Part shown: positions 24,701-33,400 of the stretch, piece after piece
Layout: each line of letters opens with the position of its first letter
Position numbering within the stretch: the first letter of the stretch is position 1
Made by a program: the position numbers and the translations under genes
Assembly (NCBI GenBank): GCA_037951105.1
Contig: JBAMJV010003121.1
Span: 248,001-312,000 of the forward strand
Length of the DNA stretch: 64,000 bases
Reading direction: 5' to 3'
Origin: Echinarachnius parma
Taxonomy: Eukaryota; Echinodermata; Echinoidea; Clypeasteroida; Echinarachniidae
The notes under the pieces: generated by a model
Databases searched by the model: none
Told to the model about the DNA's origin: nothing
Seen by the model: only the letters and a program-made list of their open reading frames with translations

Positions 24701-25886
24701 CCAAGCGATGAGCTGGGTAGCTACCCCTACAGTAATATAATGTGTGTTGTTAGCTAGCAGCTAGCTTGAGGCAGGCTTGCGGCTAGCTAGCGGCAAGCTT
24801 AGTAGACAATTTCTGCTGAAATTGTGAGGGTTTTTATAAGCATGTCAGTTAGCATACAGGAATAGTCCGCTAGCTCAATTTCAGCAGAGATCGCCTATCA
24901 AGTTTGCCGCTAGCCTGCGACACGCTTAGATTTCTGTAGGGGTACAGGATCAGTAATGACTCGACAGGGGGTAATTATCTGAACACGAGTCTTACTGTGA
25001 ATCCTGCGACTCCGTGACTGCCTCCCCGTGCACTGTGAGTGGCAGTTGGTCCATGGCGACCACGATGTCATCTGGCAGTCATCAGAACATGGCGTGCGAC
25101 AAGACTCGGATGCAACCGGCATAGGTGGCCCGTACTGGAGACATAGGTCACTGCTGACGATTGAACCATCGCTGCGCTGGCATTGGATCTCTGTAACAAA
25201 AATTAAATACAAAAAAAAACAAAAAACATTTTGACATTTAGTAAGATTGAAAGTACATGTAATTCCTAAAAGATATGATATACTATAAACAAATAAGCAT
25301 CAAGGCATTGATCTCTAGTCAGTGGTTATGGCATGCGGGGGACATTGGGGGCCCATATTGGAGATAGAGATCGCTGCTAACAATTGAACCATCAATGCAC
25401 TGGCACTCGATCTCTGTAAACAACCAATAGAAATTATCACTCGGCAATATAAAACCAAAAGTTCACATTTTGAATGGCAAAAGACAGACCTATAGATGAA
25501 AAGGATATCCACAAGATAGAACTGAAAAGATGAAGGGGGTAATTACATAGTGGTTCTGATTTGAGTACTTGTGATAACTTTATGTATGATGTATAATGCA
25601 TAACAGATTGTGCCTAACATTAACATTAAGGATAGGACAGTTTCTGTTCACTTCATACCTCTGATTTGCAGCCCATCCCTGCAGCGCTCCTGCATTCCAT
25701 TGATGTTTATCGGCGTACCAACCAGCCGACAGCTGCTCCACGCACCTGTCTGCCACCTGTACGTGTAGCACACATCCGGAACGTTGCAGGTGCGCTCTTC
25801 ACGTAACAGTGTAGGGCATTCCATACCCCCGTTCAGGGCCATCTGAAGAATGTATCGCCGCCTTTCTTGTGTCACCAATGAACCAT
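9670..25886 (-). CDS. THSD7: THSD7-like thrombospondin type-1 repeat protein, C-terminal half, 15 exons
   Basis: Fifteen exons with GT-AG borders join in compatible phases, apart from one apparent lesion in exon 3, and give about 818 codons. The product alternates TSP1 repeats carrying WxxW motifs (WSPWTNC, WSDWRPC, WTDWTTC, WTQWSEC, WIRWSIC) with divergent repeats of the type YRWQTGAWSSC. It closes with VWCQRSDGLNVT and a YCTDDNRCVCDEGY segment. The order and these landmarks match the C-terminal half of vertebrate THSD7A/B as I remember them. THSD7 proteins are large cell-surface or shed glycoproteins; THSD7A is known in endothelium and podocytes. WxxW tryptophans are typical C-mannosylation sites. 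The N-terminal half was not found in the window, and the predicted C-terminus lacks the family's usual transmembrane helix. Exon numbers here count from the first exon seen. Confidence 0.9.
9990..10080. repeat. SINE-like fragment
   Basis: Contains CAGGGAGTGGA and GCAGGCATTGTATC followed by ATATGACCGGGGTAA. A related stretch occurs at 48,840-48,915. The sharing of a compact block with an (A/T)-rich tail suggests a SINE family. Confidence 0.45.
10256..10379 (-). CDS. THSD7: THSD7-like exon 14 (Cys-rich tail)
   Basis: Encodes ACTMEKPVSRAICNPACHI and SSYCTDDNRCVCDEGYKPSY, the EGF-like YC...C.C.EGY signature that precedes the membrane helix in vertebrate THSD7A. It leaves in phase 2. Confidence 0.9.
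10865..10960 (-). CDS. THSD7: THSD7-like exon 13
   Basis: Encodes ELCYQFGWQMGKWDRDRREV then WCQRSDGLNVT. The WCQRSDG(I/L)NVT stretch is almost identical to the vertebrate family's and is the strongest single identity marker. Confidence 0.95.
11005..11125. repeat. SINE tail and (TTA)n tract
   Basis: A TAAAGCACTTAGAG ... TATAAATTGAGAATAA stretch ends in an impure (TTA)n microsatellite inside the intron between exons 12 and 13. Such tails end several invertebrate SINEs. A similar piece lies at 15,540-15,600. Confidence 0.5.
11138..11227 (-). CDS. THSD7: THSD7-like exon 12
   Basis: Encodes SEGLQVRSRATITTEGECPG and a QTRTCS end, the R-rich second half of the TSP1 repeat begun in exon 11. It is phase 1 at both borders. 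Confidence 0.9.
11640..12110 (+). mobile_element. Non-LTR retrotransposon 3' fragment
   Basis: An open stretch at about 11,655-11,924 encodes FSFYPRSIRIWNQLP and VTAFQKAAL. This resembles the conserved end of CR1/L2/Jockey-type reverse transcriptase proteins (F-P-R-[ST]-I-x-x-W-N-x-L-P). It is 5'-truncated, lies antisense to the host gene inside an intron, and ends near a short TCAAGGT tandem. Confidence 0.75.
12155..12257 (-). CDS. THSD7: THSD7-like exon 11
   Basis: Encodes REHPCEVPCPGECHHTTW and IRWSICHRTCLEGRPI, the start of the last canonical TSP1 repeat. Two decayed copies lie upstream at 12,400-12,436 and 12,526-12,605. Confidence 0.92.
12400..12605 (-). pseudogene. Two ghost copies of THSD7-like exon 11
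   Basis: 12,526-12,605 repeats exon 11 with its acceptor (CAG before AGGGAGCATCC). It still reads REHPCEV but loses the downstream Cys and Trp codons. 12,400-12,436 is a shorter, more diverged copy. Shared flanking words (CTTAGCTATGG / ATAGCTAAGG) show that exon and intron were duplicated together, with a spacing of about 170 bases. Confidence 0.8.
12971..13049. mobile_element. TTAACC-ended mini-element, family 1
   Basis: Starts TTAACC, ends GGTTAA, and carries TACAAAGTCTA inside. Related copies are at about 23,415-23,468, 26,058-26,120, 26,934-27,018, 34,232-34,318 and 43,667-43,753. Confidence 0.5.
13272..13427 (-). CDS. THSD7: THSD7-like exon 10
   Basis: Encodes IGDCGAGVSRRNVTCRQPNG and EKNINITLMGHEFLA. 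It is 52 codons with both ends in phase 0. NVT and NIT are possible N-glycosylation sites. Confidence 0.9.
13604..13749 (-). CDS. THSD7: THSD7-like exon 9
   Basis: Encodes VKTRTKSILQLPNNKGRPCP and CYDWAITQWADCTPL. Its first 40 bases, acceptor and upstream intron are duplicated in tandem at 13,899-14,087. Confidence 0.92.
13710..14087. repeat. Tandem duplication, 2 x 189 bp, exon 9 acceptor region
   Basis: 13,710-13,898 and 13,899-14,087 look identical base for base. Each carries the first 40 bases of exon 9, its 3' splice site and the adjacent intron. The upstream copy (13,899-13,938) has an acceptor but no donor of its own. Confidence 0.95.
14188..14305 (-). CDS. THSD7: THSD7-like exon 8
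   Basis: Encodes CEVPCPVDCRLTEWTQWSEC and SKTCDND, a canonical TSP1 start. It enters in phase 0 and leaves in phase 1. Confidence 0.92.
14754..15074 (-). CDS. THSD7: THSD7-like exon 7
   Basis: The longest exon, at 321 bases. It encodes DCPQNTFRTRARR, then a Gly-rich insert (NGGTGIGTMGTAGIGG) that the vertebrate family members I remember lack, then CFTYTWNATDWSPCQL and ICGEGVQDRLLQC. Confidence 0.93.
15335..15491 (-). CDS. THSD7: THSD7-like exon 6
   Basis: Encodes CVIPVEHGFRLQRTNLSEC and CPGQCVVSTWTDWTTCPE. It takes one base to complete the split codon from exon 5 and leaves in phase 0 at donor GTAAGCAG. Confidence 0.92.
16754..17020. mobile_element. Nested element with six 20-bp repeats
   Basis: Ends TATAGAATGGG and CCCATTCTATA are inverted. 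The body carries six near-identical copies of TCATGCGTCCGGTAAAAA at about 16,848-16,966. It is inserted in the inner repeat of the 6.9 kb element. Confidence 0.65.
17022..17284. repeat. Palindrome, ~120 bp arms
   Basis: The arm starting GTTTCAATTAGATAATTAAT at 17,028 returns as its complement ending at 17,281. The centre carries an inner CCCAC / GTGGG hairpin near 17,146-17,170. Confidence 0.85.
18075..18680. mobile_element. GGCGGATCTA-ended element with hairpin-bearing tandem units
   Basis: The ends CAGGCGCGGATCTA and TAGATCCGCCCCTG are inverted and flanked by the 5-bp duplication AGAAC. The body is five ~125 bp units. Each holds CACTTACGGGGGTTCA, a GACGATGCTCTGCATCGTC hairpin, often a GCCGCTTCGCGGC hairpin, and a poly(C) run. 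It is non-coding. Confidence 0.85.
19590..20040 (-). mobile_element. LINE reverse transcriptase fragment
   Basis: The minus strand reads NNIPKLWRKAKVTYLLKPGK, then YERFIFDSIAPFVDE. This matches the region before the catalytic motifs of non-LTR reverse transcriptases (W-R-x-A-x-V-x-x-L-x-K-P-G-K-D). It is short, truncated at both ends and followed by a poly(C) tract at 19,596-19,624. It lies in the same sense as the host gene. Confidence 0.8.
20470..20735. repeat. Short tandem array, TAACGAACCTTCGGAA unit
   Basis: About a dozen imperfect 15-18 bp units built on AACGAACCTTCGGAAT, with occasional longer spacers (CCCGATTTTATTTT). The unit contains the near-palindrome CGAACCTTCG. Confidence 0.85.
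22701..22745 (-). pseudogene. Ghost copy of the 3' end of THSD7-like exon 5
   Basis: The minus strand carries ATCAGGGGTGCAGAGAAG as in the real exon end at 22,869-22,900, with the donor changed. The wider block 22,620-22,745 parallels 22,795-22,910, so this is a tandem copy of exon end plus intron. Confidence 0.7.
22869..23017 (-). CDS. THSD7: THSD7-like exon 5
   Basis: Encodes IDETKKCRLGGG, then ARWQAEEWGECVV and DCGSGVQRRGVR, a divergent single-Trp repeat. The acceptor is TTTCTAG and the donor GTAAGTCC. It is flanked by two decayed copies of itself (23,091-23,193 and 22,701-22,745). Confidence 0.85.
23091..23193 (-). pseudogene. Ghost copy of THSD7-like exon 5 (5' part)
   Basis: Starts after a TAG acceptor with TDETKKC, as the real exon starts with IDETKKC, then drifts out of frame. 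The nucleotide match continues through the CACCCACTCCTC region. Confidence 0.8.
23642..23823 (-). CDS. THSD7: THSD7-like exon 4
   Basis: Encodes CAIQCPNDCELSPWSDWRPC, then NGGRPCP near its end, which is a full TSP1 core. It enters in phase 1 and leaves in phase 0 at donor GTAAGACA. Confidence 0.92.
24166..24443 (-). CDS. THSD7: THSD7-like exon 3, with an apparent reading-frame break
   Basis: The first part reads RRQPKCMNAAIYPEIESRPC and CPSY. The second part reads GSWSDCFLGGVDVDD and ECGRGMKYRQQVC. Both suit the family, but they lie in different frames, and the 278-base length does not fit the phases of the neighbouring exons. The switch lies near 24,360, between CPSY and GSWSDC. A one-base loss or an assembly error explains it best. 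The start of the TSP1 repeat and both splice sites are intact. Confidence 0.8.
24996..25190 (-). CDS. THSD7: THSD7-like exon 2
   Basis: Encodes EIQCQRSDGSIVSSDLCLQY followed by a canonical TSP1 start, CQMTSWSPWTNC, and a basic run. It leaves phase 1 at the donor GTAAGA. A decayed copy of its 5' part lies at 25,331-25,414. Confidence 0.92.
25331..25414 (-). pseudogene. Ghost copy of THSD7-like exon 2 (5' part)
   Basis: An intact acceptor precedes EIECQCIDGSIVSSDLYLQY, compared with EIQCQRSDGSIVSSDLCLQY in the real exon. The similarity then stops before the WSPW core and there is no donor. The conserved Cys is replaced by Tyr. Confidence 0.85.
25659..25886 (-). CDS. THSD7: THSD7-like exon 1 (first visible)
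   Basis: Acceptor ACAG at 25,887-25,890 and donor GTATGAAG at 25,658. The 228 bases begin with the last two bases of a split codon, so at least one coding exon must lie upstream. The exon encodes the end of one TSP1 repeat (NGGMECPTLLREERTC) and the start of a divergent one (CYTYRWQTGAWSSCRL). Confidence 0.9.
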
Positions 25887-26114
25887 CTGTTGTGATTAGA
25901 AATGTATATGATTAGAGATTAACATGAGATAAAACAGTGTAGGCAACAGAATTACACAAGACAAAACAATTAACTTGTTAGTATTTGATTTTGGTGTACA
26001 GTACTTGCATTCTTTATAGTTCACAGCCTCTATATTTGTTAAGTCTGTCATGACCATGTTAACCTGTTCCCTCCTAGTCCCCATGGAGTTTATACAGGGC
26101 CCACCAGGTTTCTA

Positions 26115-26610
26115 AAGGATTAAAAGAAGAAAAGTAGAGGTAAGAGAACACAAGAGGAACAGGAACGAAGCTGAGTGAAAAGTTGAGAGACACAGAAAGA
26201 TAAAAGGGAGAGATGAAAGGAGATGGCCGAGCGGGAGCGAAAAGAGAAAGATAGATAGGGAGAGAGGGGAAATGGGGGAAAGAGGGAGTGAAATATAAAA
26301 TGGAGAAAGATAGAGAAAGAGAGAGTAGAAGAGAAAAATAGAGCAAGTGATAGAGAGGACAGGGAGAGAGGAGGGAGCACAGGTATAAACCAGAAAAAGA
26401 AGTACTGCACATAGAAAGAACAAATAACGACTGAAAAAGAAAAGATGGGGAGATATGAGAGAGAAAGTAAGAATGAACAAGAGAGAGAGAAAGTAAGAAT
26501 GAACAAGAAAGGACAAGAAGGACAAGTAAAAGAAATAGACTTGAGTGAATAAATGAACTTGGAAAAAGGGGGATAAGAAAAGAAACAAAAAGTAAGGAGT
26601 GAAAGAGGAG
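26115..26610. repeat. Homopurine-rich tract
   Basis: About 500 bases of almost pure A/G on the plus strand, with GAGA runs. It produces long Ser/Phe/Leu-rich open frames on the minus strand, which are composition artefacts. Confidence 0.9.
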
Positions 26611-27114
26611 GACGGAGTATGACCCCAAGGCTCCAACTGGACAGCCAGAAAATTAGATACCAATTACCAAGGAAATTGCTTCTGTTTTTCTCTCCATCCC
26701 TTCTCCTCTCTCTTTGGCAAAGATGACCGTGCCCTGAAGGGCTACAGGGATTATTTGGAATCATGTCCAGAATTCGACAAATGGAATTTATTACCACTAT
26801 AGATACCGATGGGGTATTGACCTGTAGCATGTACATGCAGTGGGCATATCACTGATACTAACCCTTTGCCTATGGGTCAGTGGCTGGTCATGTAATAACT
26901 CTATGGTCACTTTATTATCTAGAAGCAAAAGAGTTAACCCCTTATCCATGGAAGACTGGTGGGCTACATGTATGTACAAAGTCTATAGGAATTTTAGAAT
27001 CTCAAAGAGAATGGGTTAAACTTAGATTGGTGATGATATGTATGGCACTTGTAGTTGGACATATATTACATTAACTCGGATAGCTGATGGCTAATTTGCA
27101 AGGGTCTTTGGAGA

Positions 27115-28237
27115 GAAATGTAGAGACATTTACATTAACATTTGGACTTTTTTTTAACATGTCATACATTACGTCTTGGTACACTGTGTACACGAACTGT
27201 ACTCAGGTCACTTTCACAAATCTTAGCCTACCCAAAACCCCCAAATTTGGTTGGAAATATTTAGGCTACTCACCTGAATTTTGACGACCAGGCAGATGAG
27301 TACTCCCACTGTCCTATTCTTCTGTCCTAAAGACGTTTACAACTTGTCGTTCTAGTCAAATCCAAACTTTTCCAAAGGAAAACACAGCCAGACGTTCGAC
27401 GCGCCGCCATTACTGTTACATGTAAACACAGTCGCGGGTTATGCACATGTAGTAGGTATTGTAGTAGGCTTTGCATGCCGTGTATAGACATTTGCATAAT
27501 ATACGCGAATACGGGTGCCGGACAACTCGGCCAACGGATAACTCGACCCTTACGAACTCGGCCAACGACCCCTACATACTCGGCCAAACCGAGTTGGTAG
27601 GGGTTTGGGTCTGACCTCGGGACAACTCGACCCCTTTTATTTTTGTTTAATTTTTGACATTTTAAATATTTTTTTCGAAATAAAAAGTAATAAAATGGGA
27701 AGAATTGGTCTTCACGGGCAACATGTGTAAATTTTGTTACGGGAAATAAAGTATTTGAGGAGATCAGACCCAACCCCTACCAACTCGGTTTGGCCGAGTA
27801 TGTAGGGGTCGAGTTATCCGTTGGACTAGTTGTCCGGCACCCGTATTCGCGTATATTATGCAAATGTCTTTTCAGGCAAATACAATACCTACTACATGTG
27901 CGTACCCCGCGACTGTGTTTACGTGTAACAGGAATGGCGGCGCGTTGAACGTCTGGCTGTGTTTTCCTTTGGAAAAGTTTGGATTTGACTAGAACGACAA
28001 GTTGTAAACGTCTTTAGGACAGAAGAATAGGACAGTGGGAGTACTCATCTGCCTGGTCGTCAAAATTCAGGTGAGTAGCCTAAATATTTCCAACCAAATT
28101 TGGGGGTTTTGGGTAGGCTAAGATTTGTGAAAGTGACCCGAGTACAGTTCGTGTACACAGTGTACCAAGACGTAATGTATGACATGTTAAAAAAAAAGTC
28201 CAAATGTTAATGTACATGTAAATGTCTCTACATTTCG
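27115..28237. repeat. 1.1 kb palindrome with ~500 bp arms
   Basis: The left arm 27,115-27,618 and right arm 27,762-28,237 are reverse complements at high identity around a ~145 bp spacer. Each arm contains a CpG-rich patch (GCGGCGCGTTGAACG in the right arm) and, reading outward, a strong donor-like AATTCAGGTGAGTAG. No long open frame spans it. Confidence 0.9.
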
Positions 28238-28354
28238 TCTTCCTAGACTAGTATCATCCCACACGATACAATAAGTACAGTTTACTTTGCACTGTATCAA
28301 CCAATTGAAGGTGGTTGGATAATAATATTAGTATTAATAATGATAATAATAACA

Positions 28355-28850
28355 ATACATAACAGTTTAAGCTTCAACTAACCTTAATTTGTAGATTGGC
28401 ACAAGCCGAATGAGTAGAACTCATCACATCATTTGGTTTTTGTGGCGCTGTAACTAGTTGGGTGAATATTGGTGAAAGGGAGTAGCCGGTATCTCTATTC
28501 AGAAGTGGGTTAAGTCTCTTTATCCAGATAGCCTCTTTAACTTTTCTTGGCCAGAAGTTTGTTTCAAAGTCAATAATCTTTGCTTCCTTCCATACAATGC
28601 TGTGTCCATTATTTAGAGCATGTTCAGCCACGGCTGAATGATTTGGGTTGTTGAGTCTGAGGGCTCTTTTATGTTCTTTTAATCTGTCTTTTAGTGTTCT
28701 CCCCGTCTCCCCAATGTATGAGTTCTCACAATCGCTACATTCAATTTTGTAGATAACCCCTGTTCTGTCTTCAATTGGTGATTTATCCTTTGGGTATACT
28801 AACTTTCTCCTTAGTGTGTTAGAGCTTTTGAAACACACACTAATCTGAAG
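28355..28850 (-). mobile_element. Penelope-like element 3' fragment (GIY-YIG endonuclease), left copy
   Basis: Encodes GVIYKIECSDCENSYIGETG and later HNxxGHS-like NNGHSIVWKEAKIID. This is the GIY-YIG nuclease domain with the upstream CCHH-like linker that Penelope-like elements carry after their reverse transcriptase. Only the 3' end is present. Confidence 0.9.
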
Positions 28851-28869
28851 GCTGAACCCAAAGAACAAT

Positions 28870-30052
28870 CGGACAACAAAACACAGAGAGTAGTTCTACC
28901 CTTTGTAAACTCAATAGCATCTCGTCTCGGCCTTTTCCAGCAGGGAGATTAGTGTGTGTTTCAAAAGCTCTAACACACCAAGGAGAAAGTTAGTACACCC
29001 AAAGGATAAATCACCAATTGAAGACAGAACAGGGGTTATCTACAAAATTGAATGTAGCGATTGTGAGAACTCATACATCGGGGAGACGGGGAGAACACTA
29101 AAAGACAGATTAAAAGAACATAAAAGAGCCCTCAGACTCAACAACCCAAATCATTCAGCCGTGGCTGAACATGCTCTAAATAATGGACACAGCATTGTAT
29201 GGAAGGAAGCAAAGATTATTGACTTTGAAACAAACTTCTGGCCAAGAAAAGTTAAAGAGGCTATCTGGATAAAGAGACTTAACCCACTTCTGAATAGAGA
29301 TACCGGCTACTCCCTTTCACCAATATTCACCCAACTAAACCGAACACAAAAAGTAACTTCACCCCTAAGAAATTGCCCATAATTTCATAACCAAGAATCG
29401 TTTCAAGATTTCGTCTTGCCAATATATCCATATGGTAGTTAGGAAAACAATGTGTAAAAATAAGAGGTAACCATTAATCCATGGTTGAGTGAGTACACAT
29501 TACAGACAAAATAGTCATATTTCAAAATTCGCAAAAGTATTATCATCATTACAAATTATTGAGAGTTTGAAAATTAAAAAATGCACGGTTTTACACTTAC
29601 AATTAATGCATTTTACCACATGTGCCATCAAATAATCAAAATGAATGGAATATCAAACAGCATTGTCTCATAAACCATGATCAATGCATTCCGCCACATT
29701 TGCGGATTCACAACAATGTACAGGCACGCGCAATACCTTGTGACTTTTGGATTGGGCTATTTTGTCTTTAATCTGTGCTCATTCAGCCATAAAGTAATGA
29801 ATATCTCTGATTTTCGCACATATCGAACATAACAACTGTGCCAATATTGTGGTAAGATGACATCTTGAAACAATAATCGGTTATGAAATTATGGGCAATT
29901 GCTTAGGGGTGAAGTTACTTTTTGTGTTAGTTACAGCGCAACAAAAACCAAATGATGTGATGAGTTCTACTCATTCGGCTTGAGAAAGTCTCCAGTTGGG
30001 GACGAAAGCTTGCCAATCTACAAATTAAGGTTAGTTGAAGCTTAAACTGTTA
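28870..30052 (+). mobile_element. Penelope-like element 3' fragment, right copy
   Basis: Carries the same GIY-YIG domain, in inverted orientation relative to the left copy and nearly identical to it. It extends slightly further upstream (a VVLPFVNSIASRLG segment typical of the linker before the nuclease). Its 3' end is interrupted by the TA-flanked element at 29,338-29,927. The pair has the tail-out inverted arrangement often seen for this class. Confidence 0.9.
29338..29927. mobile_element. TA-flanked MITE inserted in the Penelope-like copy
   Basis: Inverted ends of about 50 bases (ACACAAAAAGTAACTTCACC ... on each side) are bordered by TA. The left Penelope-like copy supplies the empty site (CAACTAGTTACAG on the matching strand). 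It is non-coding and in the Tc1/mariner style. Confidence 0.88.
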
Positions 30053-30181
30053 TGTATGTATCTCCCTAACCGATGAAAGTTTTTTGTATCAATAACAATA
30101 ATGTTTTTATTGTAGTGTGCTGTCAATCTAAGTGTACTATTCATAAGTGCATTATTACTCTCATTGGTTATTAGGTACAGT

Positions 30182-30310
30182 GCAATCTCACACAATTATC
30201 TTGTGCACCATCTCAACTCCCCATGGAACATACTATGCCAAGCTGCTATGCAAGAGTGCTACCATACTCCACAGTAAAGAACAGCAATGCAGCCTTGCTG
30301 AATGTCCAGG
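30182..30310 (+). other. Exon-like open segment
   Basis: A good acceptor (TTATTAGGTACAG) and donor (CCAGGTATCA) bound a 129-base segment that reads HTIILCTISTPHGTYYAKLL and ends KEQQCSLAECP. The end resembles the close of a TSP1 repeat, but the strand is opposite to the THSD7-like gene and nothing neighbouring supports it. Confidence 0.25.
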
Positions 30311-30369
30311 TATCAATCGGTCAGAGCTCCGGACCACATAACTATATATCTGATTATGCCACAACAGCT

Positions 30370-30454
30370 CTACTATTTTGATTTTGATATAACATGCATT
30401 CTCCATAGACCCAAGCCAGAGTATTTTCTGGACCAACTCTGAATGGATTAACCC
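30370..30454. mobile_element. TTAACC-ended mini-element, family 2
   Basis: Carries ATAACATGCATTCTCCATAG and CAGAGTATTTT. Relatives are at about 24,526-24,599, 46,427-46,599 (more than one unit), 47,031-47,092 and 48,072-48,150; several end in TTAACC or GGTTAA. Confidence 0.55.
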
Positions 30455-30459
30455 ACTGC

Positions 30460-33400
30460 TCAGGAAATATAGCTTTAATAAATAATGCACAACTAAGGTT
30501 CTTGTAGCAAATAGGTAAACATCATACATACATGTATATATATTGATATCTTGTGAAGATATTAAACTACTTAAGGGGAAACACCTTCTCATGTTCAGGA
30601 CTTTCTGGAATTTGGGGTAATAACAATGGATATTTTAGAGTGTTGAAATACACACAAACTAAGATCATTAATGGAAAAAGGAATAGGGGAGTTAAAATAA
30701 ATTAAGGGGTGGCTTTAGTCCCAATCCCCACCTGTGTACAACAGTGTATATGACAGTAGATTCACTGGATACTTCAGGAATACAGTGACAATCATGAGAC
30801 ATTACTCTCCTTCATTGTATAAACCTTGATCTCTTCTTAAGTTGATAAGTGGCCCTCCTCTCTAACCAATAACATTACTGTGACTAGTAGCGGACAATTG
30901 TTGCATCATCAAGAGTGGCATTTAGATACTGCCACGCATTACCTGTTCACATGAACAGAGACAAATAAAATAACAAAGTACAAAATAGGGCATGTAGGCA
31001 GTTGACATTTTCAAAATCCTGATCTTGTATTTAACTTGAAAATGCCATGACCATTATTAAATGAGGGAAGACATTTAATTATTATGGGATTATTATTATA
31101 TCAGAGAGAGAGCAACACTAAATGGTAGGAGTGCCTGGCTTGGTAAAAATGAGAAAATGAAGGAAGAAAATGAACGACTTGTTCACAATTTAAACATTCT
31201 TCTTATGAAGTTAAATACAAATTTAATGTTAAGGGAAATCATTACTAGATGGAAGAATCCATCATGATCAAACATTATTACAGTTCACGGTTATAACAAA
31301 ATAATGGAATACTTGGACAAATTGGTAGTCATAGAAGCCTAAGGGGAATCAATGTTCAAGAAAATAAAACAGTTGGCCGTCATTGACTGGGTGAAGATGT
31401 GACATGGGGGTCACATGTCAATGTTGTAACCCAGGTGACACAATCCACACCCCTTGAAATCTCAATGGGGACTGGTAGGGGTGTCTGCTTTGCCCCCCTG
31501 ACAGTGTGGGAAGACTCCAGAATGTCTGCTTCGGGTCACGACCACTCTGCACCACGTCACTCTGTAATGATTTTCTTCTTTTTTCTTCATAATCTGATGA
31601 GTCCAACTTTTCATTTTCTCCCTCTTTCACTTTATCATGAGCTTTCTTTTAATCTTCTCTGTCCCATCACTTTTACTCTCCCTATTCAACTTTCATGCTC
31701 TCATCTCCTTCTCTAACTCTTCCCACCATCATCACATGTAATGATCTTTTTTGTTCATGGTCTGACGAGTCCTGATCATTTTCTGCCTCTTTTTTCATTT
31801 TCTCTTTTATCTTTGAGAATTGCAAAATCTAGTATGGAACATGTTCAAGGAGATATTGATGCAGGCAAAACGTTGTTTTAAAATAAGAAGCTGAGTTCGA
31901 TGAATAATCTCTGAAAATTTGAGTAAAATCAGTCGGAAAGTAAGAAGATTATGGTTATATTAAAATAATCATCTATTTATATAGGGGATTCAAATTGGCA
32001 ACAAGCTCTGAGTGTAATCGCTGTTCCATAACATACCTAAATCATCATTATGCGGTGCGCTTTACTTGGTCAGCATTCACTATCATACATAACTCTGATG
32101 AGAACGAACAACTTACAGAAAGAACTGTGTGTAGTGATCCTGTAAGGAGAACAAGAAAAGTGGCCACTATACACAGGTGACTTACAGGTTCCACAACATA
32201 ACGTTTTTCCCTGCAAGGGATCACTTTTGGTGGCCAGTATAGGGCGGTTGGTTGCTATAGTATAGAGAGGTGCATGGCCAATAGGACAGGTTTGACTATT
32301 TAACATTTGCCAACAATGTCAAGTCGAGATCCAATATTTCATGGAAATTAACATTCTACAAGTTGCCTCAGAGGAATCAATAGAGCGAAGCTGTGATAGC
32401 TTGCTACTGGTTCAACCAATACCAGATTTCTCAGAAATAGAAAGTAGACCAGAGGGGAGAGTAAACAATAGAGTCCTGATGAACAAAGCCGATCAATCTT
32501 AAAGTGATCCATTAACTTTGTACAATTTCAACCAAAATCACTTGGAGCTTTCACACCATTCTTGTACCTTGTTGTTTGGCTTATTGTAACAGAAGAATGA
32601 AATGGGTTTTGATTTTTGAAATGTCTCCAAAATCATGGATATAAGATTGAATTTGAGAGCATCTATATACGGTCTCAACGGTAGTCAAGAGTATCTGAAT
32701 TTGGATACTGAATCGTCCATCAATATTTGGATACTTCACACGAACGATCGGGGTCAAATCAGTCATAGATTTTCTGTTTTCACTAGGTAAACTCTATTCT
32801 TTTTATATGAAATTCTCAAATGAAGTCTCAAAAATTACTTTTGAGGGAAAATATAAAGTTAATGAATCACTTTCAGTAGTTGATAATGTTGGATTTGTTG
32901 ACTTTCTTATAGAGTATTCCATTCAATATTATTGGTTACAAAGGCATACTTGTTTTATTTCATCTTTCCTTGTATCCTTCTCCTGGAGAATTTTCTTAAT
33001 TTGAATGAGTATTTATAAATAAAGTAAATAACAAACAATTTCTAGGGCTGAATTTATCAATTCTCTTCTCTGTTTGTGACCATAATTTGTTTTGGTTTGT
33101 TTCCTGTTGTTGTTGAGACTAACTTGAAAAGTTCAATTACGTATTAACAAAATCTTGATTGATGTATTGTTATCCAGCCTGAGCCTAGATGAGGAGCAAC
33201 AATTCATTAGGGCACTATTTCTTGCTGATGACAAGTACGGGAGAGATGTACCCCCAGGGTTTTTAATTTTGACATCCATTGATTTATTTTGTCTGTTTGT
33301 TTATACAATGTACAAGCTAGTGTCTGTTCTGTGTATGTGCCCGGTATGTGTATGTTTATTTTATTATATGCCTACGTAATGTACATCTGTGTGTGTGTGT

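Noticed and set aside
26074-26836. Minus-strand open frames of 180-240 codons rich in Ser, Phe and Leu
   Set aside because: Artefact of the homopurine tract. Three overlapping frames are open at once and none shows domain structure.
27327-27773. 148-codon minus-strand open frame
   Set aside because: It lies across one arm and the centre of the palindrome, has no recognisable domain, and its mirror arm is not open in the same way.
31418-31570. Minus-strand segment considered as a THSD7-like upstream exon
   Set aside because: It has an acceptor-like start but no Cys/Trp pattern in any one frame and no donor in phase. At most it is a decayed exon.
33155-33379. Plus-strand frame containing SLSLDEEQQFIRALFLADDK
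   Set aside because: The stretch is protein-like for about 30 residues but then enters hydrophobic low complexity, with no donor or neighbouring exon. Kept only as a note.
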